From Hyphococcus lacteus (GTDB lineage Bacteria; Pseudomonadota; Alphaproteobacteria; Caulobacterales; Parvularculaceae): a DNA stretch of 64,000 nucleotides. The DNA is taken from contig NZ_JBEHZE010000001.1 in the NCBI RefSeq assembly GCF_041058985.1, forward strand, positions 1,426,001 to 1,490,000. Reading direction: 5' to 3'. The position numbers and the translations under genes are program-made. Below are positions 7,931-15,471 of the stretch, one piece after another. The notes under the pieces are model-generated. The model searched no databases and had not been told where the DNA came from. It saw only the letters and a program-made list of their open reading frames with translations. The first letter of the stretch is position 1; each line of letters starts with the position of its first letter.

Positions 7931-9298
7931 ATGAGCAAGATAAACCAATTAGCCAGCTCTGAGATAGCCCGGCCAAAACCACGCATTGCAATAATTGGAT
8001 CCGGGATTTCGGGGCTTTCTGCGGCGTGGGGGCTACACAGGGACTGCGAGGTCCATGTTTTCGAAAAGAATGATTATGTCGGCGGCCACACCAACACTGT
8101 GACTTTTGATGCCCCAGAAGGGCCTGTGCCGGTTGATACTGGGTTTATTGTTTATAATGATCCGAATTACCCAAATTTGTCCGCACTGTTCAATCAACTG
8201 GGAATTGGCTCAACAGAAACTGAAATGCACTTTTCGGTTTCTGCCCGCGATCGCGGATTAGAATATGCAAGTAATGGCATTTCCGGGATATTTGCTGATT
8301 TACGAAACATCACACGTCCGCGCTTTTTCGCGATGCTTGCCGACATTCTGAGATTCTACGCAGCGGCACCGAACCTAATAGGTGCGTCCGATGACCTTAC
8401 GCTCGGCGAATTTCTAAAACGAAAAAAATATGGCGCGTCTTTTATACACGACCATATTTTACCTATGGCGGCTGCAATTTGGTCCTGTCCTGTGGGAACA
8501 ATTCTTGACTTTCCTGTTAAAAGCCTGGCCCGGTTTTTTATCAATCATGGTCTTGTGGAATTAGGAACGCCGTTTGAATGGAAATCGGTTCACGGAGGAA
8601 GTGCTTCCTACATTGCACCAATGACTGCTAATTTTCGTGACCGAATAATATGTAATACCCCTGTACATTCTGTTCGGCGTTTGAATAATGGCGTCGAATT
8701 ACTATTTGAAGGTGGGAATAGACGCCACTTCGATAAAGTTGTATTCGCGTGCCATGCCCCGACGGCCTTGGCGCTCCTTGATGATCCATCGACCGAAGAG
8801 CAGAACGTCTTGCGGAAGTTTAAAATTCAGCCCAATAAAGCAGTTCTTCATACAGATGATAATTTTATGCCGCGCCGAAAGCGCGCGTGGGCGAGTTGGA
8901 ACTACCTTTCAAACTTTTCCAGTCAGCAGGAAATTTCTGTAACCTATTGGATGAATGCCCTACAGAACTTGCCCACTTCGACGAACTGTTTCGTTACGTT
9001 AAATCCCTTGCATATGCCGCAGCCTGAAAAAATTATCGCGAGCTTTGATTATGATCACCCGATTTTTGACCCCGCAGCATCAAAAGCCCAGCGTGAAATT
9101 TGGAATATCCAAGGAACTAACAATGTCTGGTTTGCTGGTGCGTGGATGGGATATGGATTTCACGAAGATGGACTACAGGCCGGACTCGCGGTCGCCGAAA
9201 TGATGACAAATTGGCGGCGTCCTTGGGCGTTTGATTATGCGACGGAACGGCTCTCACGACCGGACGCCGGTGATTTTTCAAAACGGATCGCGGCATGA
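7931..9298 (+). CDS. FAD-dependent oxidoreductase (NAD(P)/FAD-binding protein)
   Basis: This is a flavoprotein of the amine-oxidase/phytoene-desaturase-like group. A dinucleotide-binding fold starts at IAIIGSGISGLSAAWGL (about 19-35) with the second-strand acidic residue in VHVFEKNDYVGGHTN. The C-terminal FAD contact WFAGAWMGYGFHEDGLQAG lies near residues 398-416. The length is 455 residues. It heads a three-gene operon, overlaps the DUF1365 gene by ATGA, and is driven by the ECF-type promoter. Homologous flavoprotein/DUF1365 pairs occur in the RpoE-controlled singlet-oxygen regulon of Rhodobacter, where several genes act in fatty-acid modification. A role in modifying membrane fatty acids is therefore plausible but inferred. 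Confidence 0.88.
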   Translation: MSKINQLASSEIARPKPRIAIIGSGISGLSAAWGLHRDCEVHVFEKNDYVGGHTNTVTFDAPEGPVPVDTGFIVYNDPNYPNLSALFNQLGIGSTETEMHFSVSARDRGLEYASNGISGIFADLRNITRPRFFAMLADILRFYAAAPNLIGASDDLTLGEFLKRKKYGASFIHDHILPMAAAIWSCPVGTILDFPVKSLARFFINHGLVELGTPFEWKSVHGGSASYIAPMTANFRDRIICNTPVHSVRRLNNGVELLFEGGNRRHFDKVVFACHAPTALALLDDPSTEEQNVLRKFKIQPNKAVLHTDDNFMPRRKRAWASWNYLSNFSSQQEISVTYWMNALQNLPTSTNCFVTLNPLHMPQPEKIIASFDYDHPIFDPAASKAQREIWNIQGTNNVWFAGAWMGYGFHEDGLQAGLAVAEMMTNWRRPWAFDYATERLSRPDAGDFSKRIAA

Positions 9299-10098
9299 CA
9301 TTTGGCCATTTTTATAAAGGATCTGTGTTTCACGCCCGCTTAACTGCACCGTTACATAAGTTCCGTTATAAAATCGCCTATATATGTGTCGATCTTGACG
9401 AAATCGCGCGCGCTCCGGCAATTTCAAAGTTGTTTGGCTGGCGTAAACGACGGCCAATTTCTATCGACCCAAAAAATTATGGTGATGGACAAACGGGTAA
9501 TCTAGCAGGCTGGGTCAGGGAAATGTTGTCAGGGCAAGGTATAACGACCCCGGCTACGCGAATCGAATTGCTCACGATACCCAAAATTTTTGGTTATGTA
9601 TTTAATCCGATCTCGATCTATTACATTTATGACGGCGAAAAGCTTCATCATCTCATTTATGAGGTGAATAATACGTTTGGTGGGCGACATCACTATTTCG
9701 CAGCGACAAAACCAGACGGCGGAGTCCAATTCCATCGCTGTACAAAGGCACTATATGTTTCGCCATATTTTGATGTGAAGGGGTATTATGAATTTGAAAT
9801 AATTCCGCCCAGAGACAAAATTAGTCTGGACATCGATTATTTTGATGATCACGATACTCTGGCAATGAAAGCTAGCTTCAGCGGAAAAAAACTGCCTATT
9901 ACTGATCGGCAGTGCCTAAAAATACTTCTGGCGTTTCCATTTATGACGGTTGGGGTTGTGGTTGCTATCCATTGGGAGGCGTTAAAGCTTTTCCTCAAGG
10001 GCGCGCGATTGAAGCCAGCAAATGGCACGGACCGGAGCCTAGGCGGCCTTACCCGAGAAGATAAGAAAATTACGCCTCGCCATATAGAAATACAGTAG
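9295..10098 (+). CDS. DUF1365 domain-containing protein
   Basis: The 267-residue protein belongs to DUF1365, recognised from the start MTFGHFYKGSVFHARLTAP and the conserved FGYVFNPISIYYIYD near residue 98. A hydrophobic stretch (LLAFPFMTVGVVVAIHWEALK) near residues 204-224 may associate with the membrane. Its biochemical activity is not known to me. It is translationally coupled to the flavoprotein upstream and followed 8 bases later by the DUF3833 gene. Genes of this family regularly accompany such flavoproteins, cyclopropane fatty-acid synthases and DUF3833 proteins. This supports a shared membrane-lipid role in the ECF sigma regulon. Confidence 0.88.
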   Translation: MTFGHFYKGSVFHARLTAPLHKFRYKIAYICVDLDEIARAPAISKLFGWRKRRPISIDPKNYGDGQTGNLAGWVREMLSGQGITTPATRIELLTIPKIFGYVFNPISIYYIYDGEKLHHLIYEVNNTFGGRHHYFAATKPDGGVQFHRCTKALYVSPYFDVKGYYEFEIIPPRDKISLDIDYFDDHDTLAMKASFSGKKLPITDRQCLKILLAFPFMTVGVVVAIHWEALKLFLKGARLKPANGTDRSLGGLTREDKKITPRHIEIQ

Positions 10099-10106
10099 AG
10101 CGGCAC

Positions 10107-10622
10107 ATGATTGAAACCGTGGATTCGAATACAAATTCTGCTTCCCGTTATTCGTTAGCCTTTCAGTTCGCGCGAAATTGTTTGGCTGGGGACCGTGTAT
10201 GGACCGGTCAGGTGGAGTCTTTATGGGGGATATACACCCGGAAATTTCGCATTTCTTCGGGGGGCGTTATTCAAGGAAAAGATTTATTATTTGACGAGCG
10301 AATTGATTTCGCGGATGGCGAGAGTCAGAACCGATCATGGCGGTTGCTGGATACGAAAGATGGCGTTGATCTGATCGCAGATAACGCAATGCCAATTCGT
10401 CTGGGAGAAATAGAAAAAGGAAAATTTGAAATAGAGTATCGCTTAAAAATGTCCGGCATATGGTTTCGGTATACTGATATTTTTGATGTCGATGATCGTG
10501 GGAATGTTTCTAATATCGGCATCATAAAAATATTTGGAATTCCTATCATGCGTGTCACTGCCTATTCGCCGGGCAAGGCTGAGCTGACTTCTGGTTTTGA
10601 AGTTAACGCAGCATTTTCTTAG
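10107..10622 (+). CDS. DUF3833 family protein
   Basis: A 171-residue protein with the DUF3833 pattern: FARNCLAGDRVWTGQVESLWG near the start, then RKFRISSGGV and DERIDFADG, with many beta-strand-like segments. Many family members are lipoproteins; this one shows no convincing lipobox or signal peptide, so it may be cytosolic or read from a different start. It is the last gene of the ECF-driven operon, and its 3' end overlaps the convergent SDR gene by 20 bases. The function is unknown. The neighbourhood suggests it acts with the flavoprotein and DUF1365 protein. Confidence 0.82.
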   Translation: MIETVDSNTNSASRYSLAFQFARNCLAGDRVWTGQVESLWGIYTRKFRISSGGVIQGKDLLFDERIDFADGESQNRSWRLLDTKDGVDLIADNAMPIRLGEIEKGKFEIEYRLKMSGIWFRYTDIFDVDDRGNVSNIGIIKIFGIPIMRVTAYSPGKAELTSGFEVNAAFS

Positions 10623-11349
10623 CGATGTGCAGGAAGACAAATTTTGGAAGAATGGCCAGAGTTTTTAGCCCCCATGCCAAACGCCGAGGAAATGCAGTTT
10701 CAAAACGATTTTGAGTTATGCCATTGATTATCCGGTCGCTAGCTTTTTTGACGTCCATTAAAAGCGGCATATCAAAGTCATTTTTGTCAGTAAGCGGTGT
10801 TTTTACAAATCCAGGCGAAATTAGTTTTACATCAATGTTTAATGGTTCAAGTTCTACGCATAATGTTTCTGTTAGGCGCATCAACGCTGCTTTTGAGGCG
10901 CAATAGGCTCCGGCTTGCGGCAACCCTATATAACCGGCAACCGATCCAACGATTGCTATGGTGCCGCGGCCTTGTTTTTTCATTGCAGGAATGACCGCGT
11001 CAAGGCAGTTCAATGTACCGAAGTAATTGGTTTCCATTATAGAAATATAGCTTTCGAGGTCAAAATCTCGGGCGTCAGTGGGTTTATGATTACCGGCATT
11101 CAGTATTGCGAGGTCGAGCGATCCGACCGAGGAAACGAAACGCTCTATACATTTTTTTGCTTCGGCTTTGTTCGTCATATCAAAGACGATTGGATGTGCG
11201 TTTGGGAATTGTGTGCGAATTTCCTCTAATGCTTCAGTGCGACGACCGCATATACCGACGGTCGCGCCTTGCTTTAGGTATCTTAGAGAAAGTGACCTTC
11301 CGATGCCACTTGAGGCCCCTGTTATGAGTACTGTCTTAATTTTTTCCAT
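10603..11349 (-). CDS. Short-chain dehydrogenase/reductase
   Basis: This is a classical SDR with the cofactor motif TGASSGIG at residues 10-17 and the catalytic pair Y149 and K153 in AYCASK, preceded by a serine in VGSVAGYIG. The acidic/basic pattern GRRTEAL at the end of beta-2 suggests NADP(H). The start is placed at MEKIKTVLITGASSG (ATG at 11349); a longer reading frame upstream has no family similarity. The length is 248 residues. It converges with the DUF3833 gene. SDRs of this type accompany the flavoprotein/DUF1365 cluster in other alphaproteobacteria. No ECF-type promoter was found upstream, so shared control is not shown. Confidence 0.9.
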   Translation of the reverse strand: MEKIKTVLITGASSGIGRSLSLRYLKQGATVGICGRRTEALEEIRTQFPNAHPIVFDMTNKAEAKKCIERFVSSVGSLDLAILNAGNHKPTDARDFDLESYISIMETNYFGTLNCLDAVIPAMKKQGRGTIAIVGSVAGYIGLPQAGAYCASKAALMRLTETLCVELEPLNIDVKLISPGFVKTPLTDKNDFDMPLLMDVKKASDRIINGITQNRFETAFPRRLAWGLKTLAILPKFVFLHIAKKMLR

Positions 11350-11482
11350 CTCTCTATAACGTTTGAACCCTCCGTTTGGTTTATATAATTTTGGAAAAAA
11401 ATTCCCATAAAGATTACATCTGAATTCCAATCATATCCGTAAAACCAGCATCTATCCAATTAATCAAGAAAAGGGTTTTACA

Positions 11483-11989
11483 ATGTCATTTTTAAAAGCA
11501 GCGTTAGCCGCTACCGCTTTTGCTTCCATGTCTGTGTCGTCGTGTGCCGCAGGGCCGGACAAAATGTCTGATTATTCAGAGAAGGCGGACATCGTTGATA
11601 CAGCGATTAAAGCGGGATCATTTTCAACACTTGTTGCTGCTGTTCAGGCCGCAGGGCTTGAGGCCACGTTACGAAGTGAAGGTCCGTTCACAGTTTTCGC
11701 ACCGACGGACGACGCGTTTGCAAAATTGCCTGATGGTACGGTCGAGAGCCTGCTGCTTCCAGAAAACAAAGACAAACTTGTATCAATCCTAACCTATCAT
11801 GTGCTTCCCGGTGCGGTGATGTCAGAGGACATTGCAGGAAAACAGCTTGAAGTAAAAACTGTTCAGGGCACCACGGTTTCCGTTGATGCGACAGACGGCG
11901 TCAAAATTGATAATGCGAATGTTGTCAAAGCGGATATCAAAACATCCAACGGTGTCATTCACGTCATCGACACTGTTTTGATGCCTTAG
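11483..11989 (+). CDS. Fasciclin-domain lipoprotein
   Basis: A secreted protein with one fasciclin (FAS1) domain. The N-terminus has a hydrophobic signal segment ending in a lipobox-like SVSSC, giving a candidate lipidated C21. The FAS1 core follows at about 33-166, with FTVFAPTDDAFAKLP, LVSILTYHVLPGAVM and the C-terminal NGVIHVIDTVLMP. The protein is 168 residues, which suits a single domain. An AAAGGG 8 bases before the ATG supports the start. FAS1 lipoproteins are often found beside ECF sigma/anti-sigma systems, fitting the nearby locus, but no ECF promoter is evident here. The ligand is unknown; surface adhesion or stress roles are guesses. Confidence 0.9.
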   Translation: MSFLKAALAATAFASMSVSSCAAGPDKMSDYSEKADIVDTAIKAGSFSTLVAAVQAAGLEATLRSEGPFTVFAPTDDAFAKLPDGTVESLLLPENKDKLVSILTYHVLPGAVMSEDIAGKQLEVKTVQGTTVSVDATDGVKIDNANVVKADIKTSNGVIHVIDTVLMP

Positions 11990-11997
11990 GCATGATC

Positions 11998-12026
11998 GCG
12001 GGATTGGGAAATCCCTTTCCCGCTTT
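11998..12026 (+). terminator. Probable terminator after the fasciclin gene
   Basis: A long nested hairpin (GCGGGA and TCCCGC outer arms, GGGA and TCCC inner arms, with a TT/TT internal loop) is followed by TTTCGTT. The stem is strong but the T run is short. Confidence 0.6.
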
Positions 12027-12054
12027 CGTTATCGGATTTTCTGGGATGTTCCTT

Positions 12055-12141
12055 TGGTGCCCAGGAGAAGACTCGAACTTCCACGTCCTTACGGACACCA
12101 GCACCTGAAGCTGGCGCGTCTACCAATTCCGCCACCTGGGC
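12055..12141 (-). tRNA. tRNA-Leu (anticodon CAG)
   Basis: Read on the minus strand, the acceptor arms GCCCAGG and CCTGGGC pair perfectly. The discriminator base is A and the CCA end is encoded. The anticodon stem CCAGC/GCTGG closes a 7-base loop TTCAGGT, giving anticodon CAG. A long variable arm (TGTCCGTAAGGACG) marks a class II tRNA, consistent with leucine. The D loop GGAATTGGTAGACG and T loop TTCGAGT are regular. The full length with CCA is 87 bases. Confidence 0.97.
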
Positions 12142-12386
12142 AGGTGAAGGACGGCTGATGTAGAATTGCGCGGTGGTGATGTCAATTGATCTTAATGTGC
12201 CGATAATTGAGGTAACCTGTGGAAAATTTCGGTCGCCGGCAAAAACCATCGAAATTGGCGAATAAGCCAGAAAATGGGCCAAACGCGGCAATTCTGGCAA
12301 TTGTACCGGGGTGAAAATTCGGATAGTTGCTGTCACAAATAGACGTAGCCCGCGACGGAAATGCGGGCCTGACGGAGGCATTGTAC
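12142..12386. other. Intergenic region between tRNA-Leu and the NDUFA9-like gene
   Basis: No gene is seen. The stretch must carry the leftward tRNA promoter and the rightward promoter of the NDUFA9-like gene. A hairpin (GCCCGC at 12348-12353 and GCGGGC at 12363-12368) ends six bases before the GGAGG ribosome-binding site at 12374-12378 and could influence initiation. Confidence 0.4.
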
Positions 12387-13355
12387 GTGGCGGGCAAATT
12401 AGCGGTCGTTTTTGGTGGATCGGGCTTTTTGGGCCGGAATGTCGTGCGCGAGCTGGCGCGTCGCGGTTGGCGGGTCCGTGTGGCTGTGCGTCGCCCACAT
12501 TTGGCGCAATTTCTTCGTCCTATGGGCGCAGTGGGGCAGATTCAACTAACGCAATGTAATATCCGCCATAAGGGATCTGTCAGAGAAGCGCTACGTGGGG
12601 CTGACGCTGTCGTGAACCTTGTGGGGCTTTTGTTTCAGTCGGGGAAGCAGGCATTTGACAGCGTTCAGTCGACTGGCGCGGCGAATATAGCGAGCCTGGC
12701 TGCTGAAGCTGGAATTCAGAATTTTATTCACCTTTCGGCAATTGGCGCTGATCCTGAGAGTGACAGTCTTTATGCGCAAAGCAAGGGCGAAGGAGAGCGC
12801 GCTGTGCGGTCATCTATACCAAGCGCAAAGATTATTCGGCCTTCTGTGATTTTTGGTGTTGAGGACGAGTTTTTTAATCGTTTTGCGACCCTCGCATCCT
12901 ATTCGCCAGTGCTGCCGCTTATTGGTGGTGGCAAGACTAAATTCCAGCCAGTGTATGTGGATGATGTTGCTGACGCAGTATGCGAAGCGCTTGTACGTAA
13001 AGATGCGGAGGGCCGAACATTCGAGGTGGGCGGCCCGCGTGTTTATACATTCCGTGAGCTGATGGAATTGATGGTGTCAGAAACGGGCCAGAACCGCATA
13101 CTGGCACCTGTGCCTTTTCCTATTGCTTCGCTTATCGGATTATTTGGCGAGGTTGCCGGTAAGTTGCCGTTTGTTGAACCGCCACTGACGCGAGATCAGG
13201 TGAAGCTGTTAAAACGAGATAACATAGTTAGCATTGATGCCGAAGTGGGTACGTTAAACGACTTAGGCGTTGAGCCCCAATCGGTTGAGTCGGTGTTGCC
13301 GACTTATATGGTTCGCTATCGTCGTTATGGACAATTTTCTGAAACTACAGCTTAG
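12387..13355 (+). CDS. Complex I NDUFA9-like NAD(P)-binding protein
   Basis: A 322-residue atypical SDR of the NDUFA9 group, found in alphaproteobacteria and as an accessory subunit of mitochondrial complex I. The nucleotide-binding motif AVVFGGSGFLGRNV lies at about residues 5-18, with RVAVRRPHLA downstream. The later FQPVYVDDVADAV and GRTFEVGGPRVYTFRELMEL stretches are typical of the group. The start is a GTG, chosen because GGAGG lies 8 bases upstream and because the fold begins there. A longer frame from a TTG at 12327 adds sequence without family character. A role in ubiquinone or complex I biology is inferred from homology. The gene converges with galE; the intact galE stop would overlap its stop. 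Confidence 0.88.
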   Translation: MAGKLAVVFGGSGFLGRNVVRELARRGWRVRVAVRRPHLAQFLRPMGAVGQIQLTQCNIRHKGSVREALRGADAVVNLVGLLFQSGKQAFDSVQSTGAANIASLAAEAGIQNFIHLSAIGADPESDSLYAQSKGEGERAVRSSIPSAKIIRPSVIFGVEDEFFNRFATLASYSPVLPLIGGGKTKFQPVYVDDVADAVCEALVRKDAEGRTFEVGGPRVYTFRELMELMVSETGQNRILAPVPFPIASLIGLFGEVAGKLPFVEPPLTRDQVKLLKRDNIVSIDAEVGTLNDLGVEPQSVESVLPTYMVRYRRYGQFSETTA

Positions 13356-13490
13356 TCTTTGTAGCCATTGGGATTTAGGCTTTGCCAGCGCCAATGATCG
13401 GCGCACATTTCATCGAGTGTCTTTTCTGCCCGCCATTTCAGTAATTCTTCGGCGCGAGATGCATCGGCGTATATTTCTGCGATGTCTCCG
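13352..13490 (-). pseudogene. galE: Displaced 3' end of galE
   Basis: This segment encodes the normal C-terminus of a GalE protein (readable as DASRAEELLKWRAEKTLDEM, then WRWQSLNPNGYKD and a stop at 13352-13354). It is out of frame with the main galE reading frame because of the 34-bp duplication next to it. Removing one repeat copy joins it to the main frame and gives a 343-residue protein. Confidence 0.85.
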
Positions 13491-13533
13491 TCACGACGCG
13501 GCGTATATTTCTGCGATGTCTCCGTCACGACGC
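13466..13533. repeat. Perfect 34-bp tandem duplication inside galE
   Basis: Bases 13466-13499 are repeated exactly at 13500-13533, and the next five bases (ggcgt) start a third copy. The unit is not a multiple of three, so it shifts the reading frame of galE and brings in an early TGA. Confidence 0.95.
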
Positions 13534-14417
13534 GGCGTTATTTCAAAAGGGATGTCGCGATTAGATGCACGTTTGAATGCGGCAACTGCTTCGAGTACTG
13601 AATACCCTTTCCCGGCTCCCAGGTTGATATCGATCGCACCTTTTTTGTCTTCGGCTAGATAATCCAATGCAGCTGCGTGCCCCTTTGCCAAATCGCAGAC
13701 ATGAATGTAATCGCGGACGCCAGAGCCATCGCGCGTGGGATAGTCATTGCCGAAGACTGAAAGCTTGTCCCGTTTCCCGACAGCGACTTGGGCCATAAAC
13801 GGAAACAGATTATTCGGAATGCCGTTTGGGTCCTCGCCAATTCGTCCCGACGGGTGAGCGCCCACCGGATTGAAGTACCGTAAATTGACGATCTGCCAAT
13901 CGGCGTCGCTTATGGCGATGTCTTTTAGTATTTCCTCGATGAAAAATTTTGTCCGCCCATATGGATTGGTTGGTGCAGTGCCGCCGGATTCGTTCACCGG
14001 ATTGGTGTTGCCATCACCGTATACTGTCGCTGATGACGAGAACACGAATTTTTTTGCATTAGCCGCTTTCAGTGCTTCAATCATTGTCAGTGCAGAGCCG
14101 ATATTTACATTATAATATCTTTCGGGTTCAGCAACAGATTCGCCCACGGCCTTAAGTCCTGCAAGATGTATGGCACCGTCAGGGCGAAATGCCTTGATCG
14201 CTTCGAGTATGTCCGCTTTATGCATTGGGTCAGCGAGATCGCGCTTTAGGACAACAACGTTAGCATTGCTTAATTCGCGTATGCGGTCGATTGCTTCTGG
14301 ATGCGCATTAGAGAAGTCGTCAATGATAAGAAGCGTATCACCACGCGACATTAATTCGACGCATACGTGACTGCCGATATACCCAGCACCTCCAGCGATG
14401 ACGACTCTTTGGCTCAT
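13491..14417 (-). CDS. galE: UDP-glucose 4-epimerase, frameshifted at the C-terminus
   Basis: GalE interconverts UDP-glucose and UDP-galactose. The frame shows the NAD motif VVIAGGAGYIGSH (residues 5-17), the YxxxK pair near Y153/K157 in NPYGRTK, and LRYFNPVGAHPSGRIGEDP. The ATG at 14417 follows 7 bases after the manC stop, so the gene ends the AGE-manC-galE operon. The chain stops after 308 residues with the tail YAAS, because a 34-bp tandem duplication shifts the frame. The intact gene would give 343 residues. The lost part belongs to the substrate-binding C-terminal domain, so activity is probably impaired. Slippage back to one copy would restore the frame. An assembly artefact is the alternative. 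Confidence 0.9.
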   Translation of the reverse strand: MSQRVVIAGGAGYIGSHVCVELMSRGDTLLIIDDFSNAHPEAIDRIRELSNANVVVLKRDLADPMHKADILEAIKAFRPDGAIHLAGLKAVGESVAEPERYYNVNIGSALTMIEALKAANAKKFVFSSSATVYGDGNTNPVNESGGTAPTNPYGRTKFFIEEILKDIAISDADWQIVNLRYFNPVGAHPSGRIGEDPNGIPNNLFPFMAQVAVGKRDKLSVFGNDYPTRDGSGVRDYIHVCDLAKGHAAALDYLAEDKKGAIDINLGAGKGYSVLEAVAAFKRASNRDIPFEITPRRDGDIAEIYAAS

Positions 14418-14424
14418 TGTATTC

Positions 14425-15471
14425 TCACAACAGATCTTCGCGGCCACGCCGCTTTAGCTCGTCTACAACTTTTCGGACATCTTGAGCACAGTCTTTGCGG
14501 GCAACCAACACTGCATCACCGGTGGCTACGATAATCAGGTCATCGACGCCAATAGCACCAATTACCGGCCCGCTGGACCGGACAGTTATGTCGTTACAAT
14601 CAGATATAACGTGATCGGAACTCTCACTTGATGCTTCGCTCCAGCTACCGATATCGGTCCAACCTATATCGACTGGTGCTACAATCGCGGCTTTGTCGGT
14701 CTTTTCCATTATGGCGTAATCGACAGAGTCGCTGGGACAAGCTGAAAATTCTTTCTCGTTCAGCATTCGTGCATTCCCTTGCTCGGTGCATTCCTTTAAG
14801 GACTGTTTTGCAGCGGCAGAGATATCGGGCGCATGTTGATCAAGCTCGTTTAGCATAGACTTTGAATTGAAAAGAAATAGCCCGGCATTCCAAAAATATC
14901 CGCCGCTCTTGATATAGGCTTCTGCGGTGGCGTGGTCAGGCTTTTCTTTGAATGCCGCGACCTCATAGACATGCTTGCACACATCATTCCCAGACTGAAT
15001 ATATCCGTAACCTGTATGGGGGTGCGCGGGTTGAATACCAAAAGTAACGATGTGGTCTTTGGCGGCAGCCACGGCACCATCTTTGATCGCACGATGAAAT
15101 GCGTTTTTATCTTCGATGTGGTGATCTGCAGGAGATAATAAGGCGAGAGCATCTGGGTTTTTGTCGGCGGTCCATGCTGCGGCCACAGCTGCGACGGCCG
15201 CCGTATTGCGCGGGCACGGCTCTAGGATGATATCCGCTGCGTCTATGCCAATTTCTTTGAGTTGTGTTTCAACGAGTTCGGCATGGTCGCGCCCGGCAAT
15301 GATAAGGGGCGCAGAGAATAGGCTCGCGTCGCCAGAAAGCCTTAGGACCGTTTCCTGAAATAATGAGCGATTAGAAACGAGGTTAAGAAACTGCTTAGGG
15401 TAACTGCGGCGTGAAAGGGGCCATAGCCGCGTTCCAGAGCCGCCGGACATAATGACGGGCTGAATTTTCAT
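14425..15471 (-). CDS. manC: Mannose-1-phosphate guanylyltransferase
   Basis: The enzyme makes GDP-mannose from mannose-1-phosphate and GTP. The nucleotidyltransferase signature MSGGSGTRLWPLSRRSYPKQ begins near residue 8, and the FKEKPD sugar-binding motif is present later. At 348 residues it holds only the guanylyltransferase domain and lacks the C-terminal phosphomannose isomerase cupin of bifunctional ManC/AlgA proteins. Its start overlaps the AGE-family isomerase stop by 4 bases, so an isomerase is supplied by the upstream gene instead. The galE gene follows after 7 bases. The product would feed mannose-containing polysaccharide, LPS or GDP-fucose synthesis; no phosphomannomutase gene lies in the window. 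Confidence 0.93.
   Translation of the reverse strand: MKIQPVIMSGGSGTRLWPLSRRSYPKQFLNLVSNRSLFQETVLRLSGDASLFSAPLIIAGRDHAELVETQLKEIGIDAADIILEPCPRNTAAVAAVAAAWTADKNPDALALLSPADHHIEDKNAFHRAIKDGAVAAAKDHIVTFGIQPAHPHTGYGYIQSGNDVCKHVYEVAAFKEKPDHATAEAYIKSGGYFWNAGLFLFNSKSMLNELDQHAPDISAAAKQSLKECTEQGNARMLNEKEFSACPSDSVDYAIMEKTDKAAIVAPVDIGWTDIGSWSEASSESSDHVISDCNDITVRSSGPVIGAIGVDDLIIVATGDAVLVARKDCAQDVRKVVDELKRRGREDLL

Noticed and set aside
11400..11482. ECF-type promoter for the fasciclin gene
   Set aside because: A CGTAAA is present near 11438, but no TGATCC-like hexamer lies 16 bases upstream of it.
12327..12386. Longer N-terminus of the NDUFA9-like protein from TTG 12327
   Set aside because: The added 20 residues have no family character, and the GTG at 12387 has a well-placed GGAGG.
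13270..13662. Rightward open reading frame across the end of galE
   Set aside because: It is antisense to galE and the duplication, has no family similarity, and its length is partly produced by the repeat.
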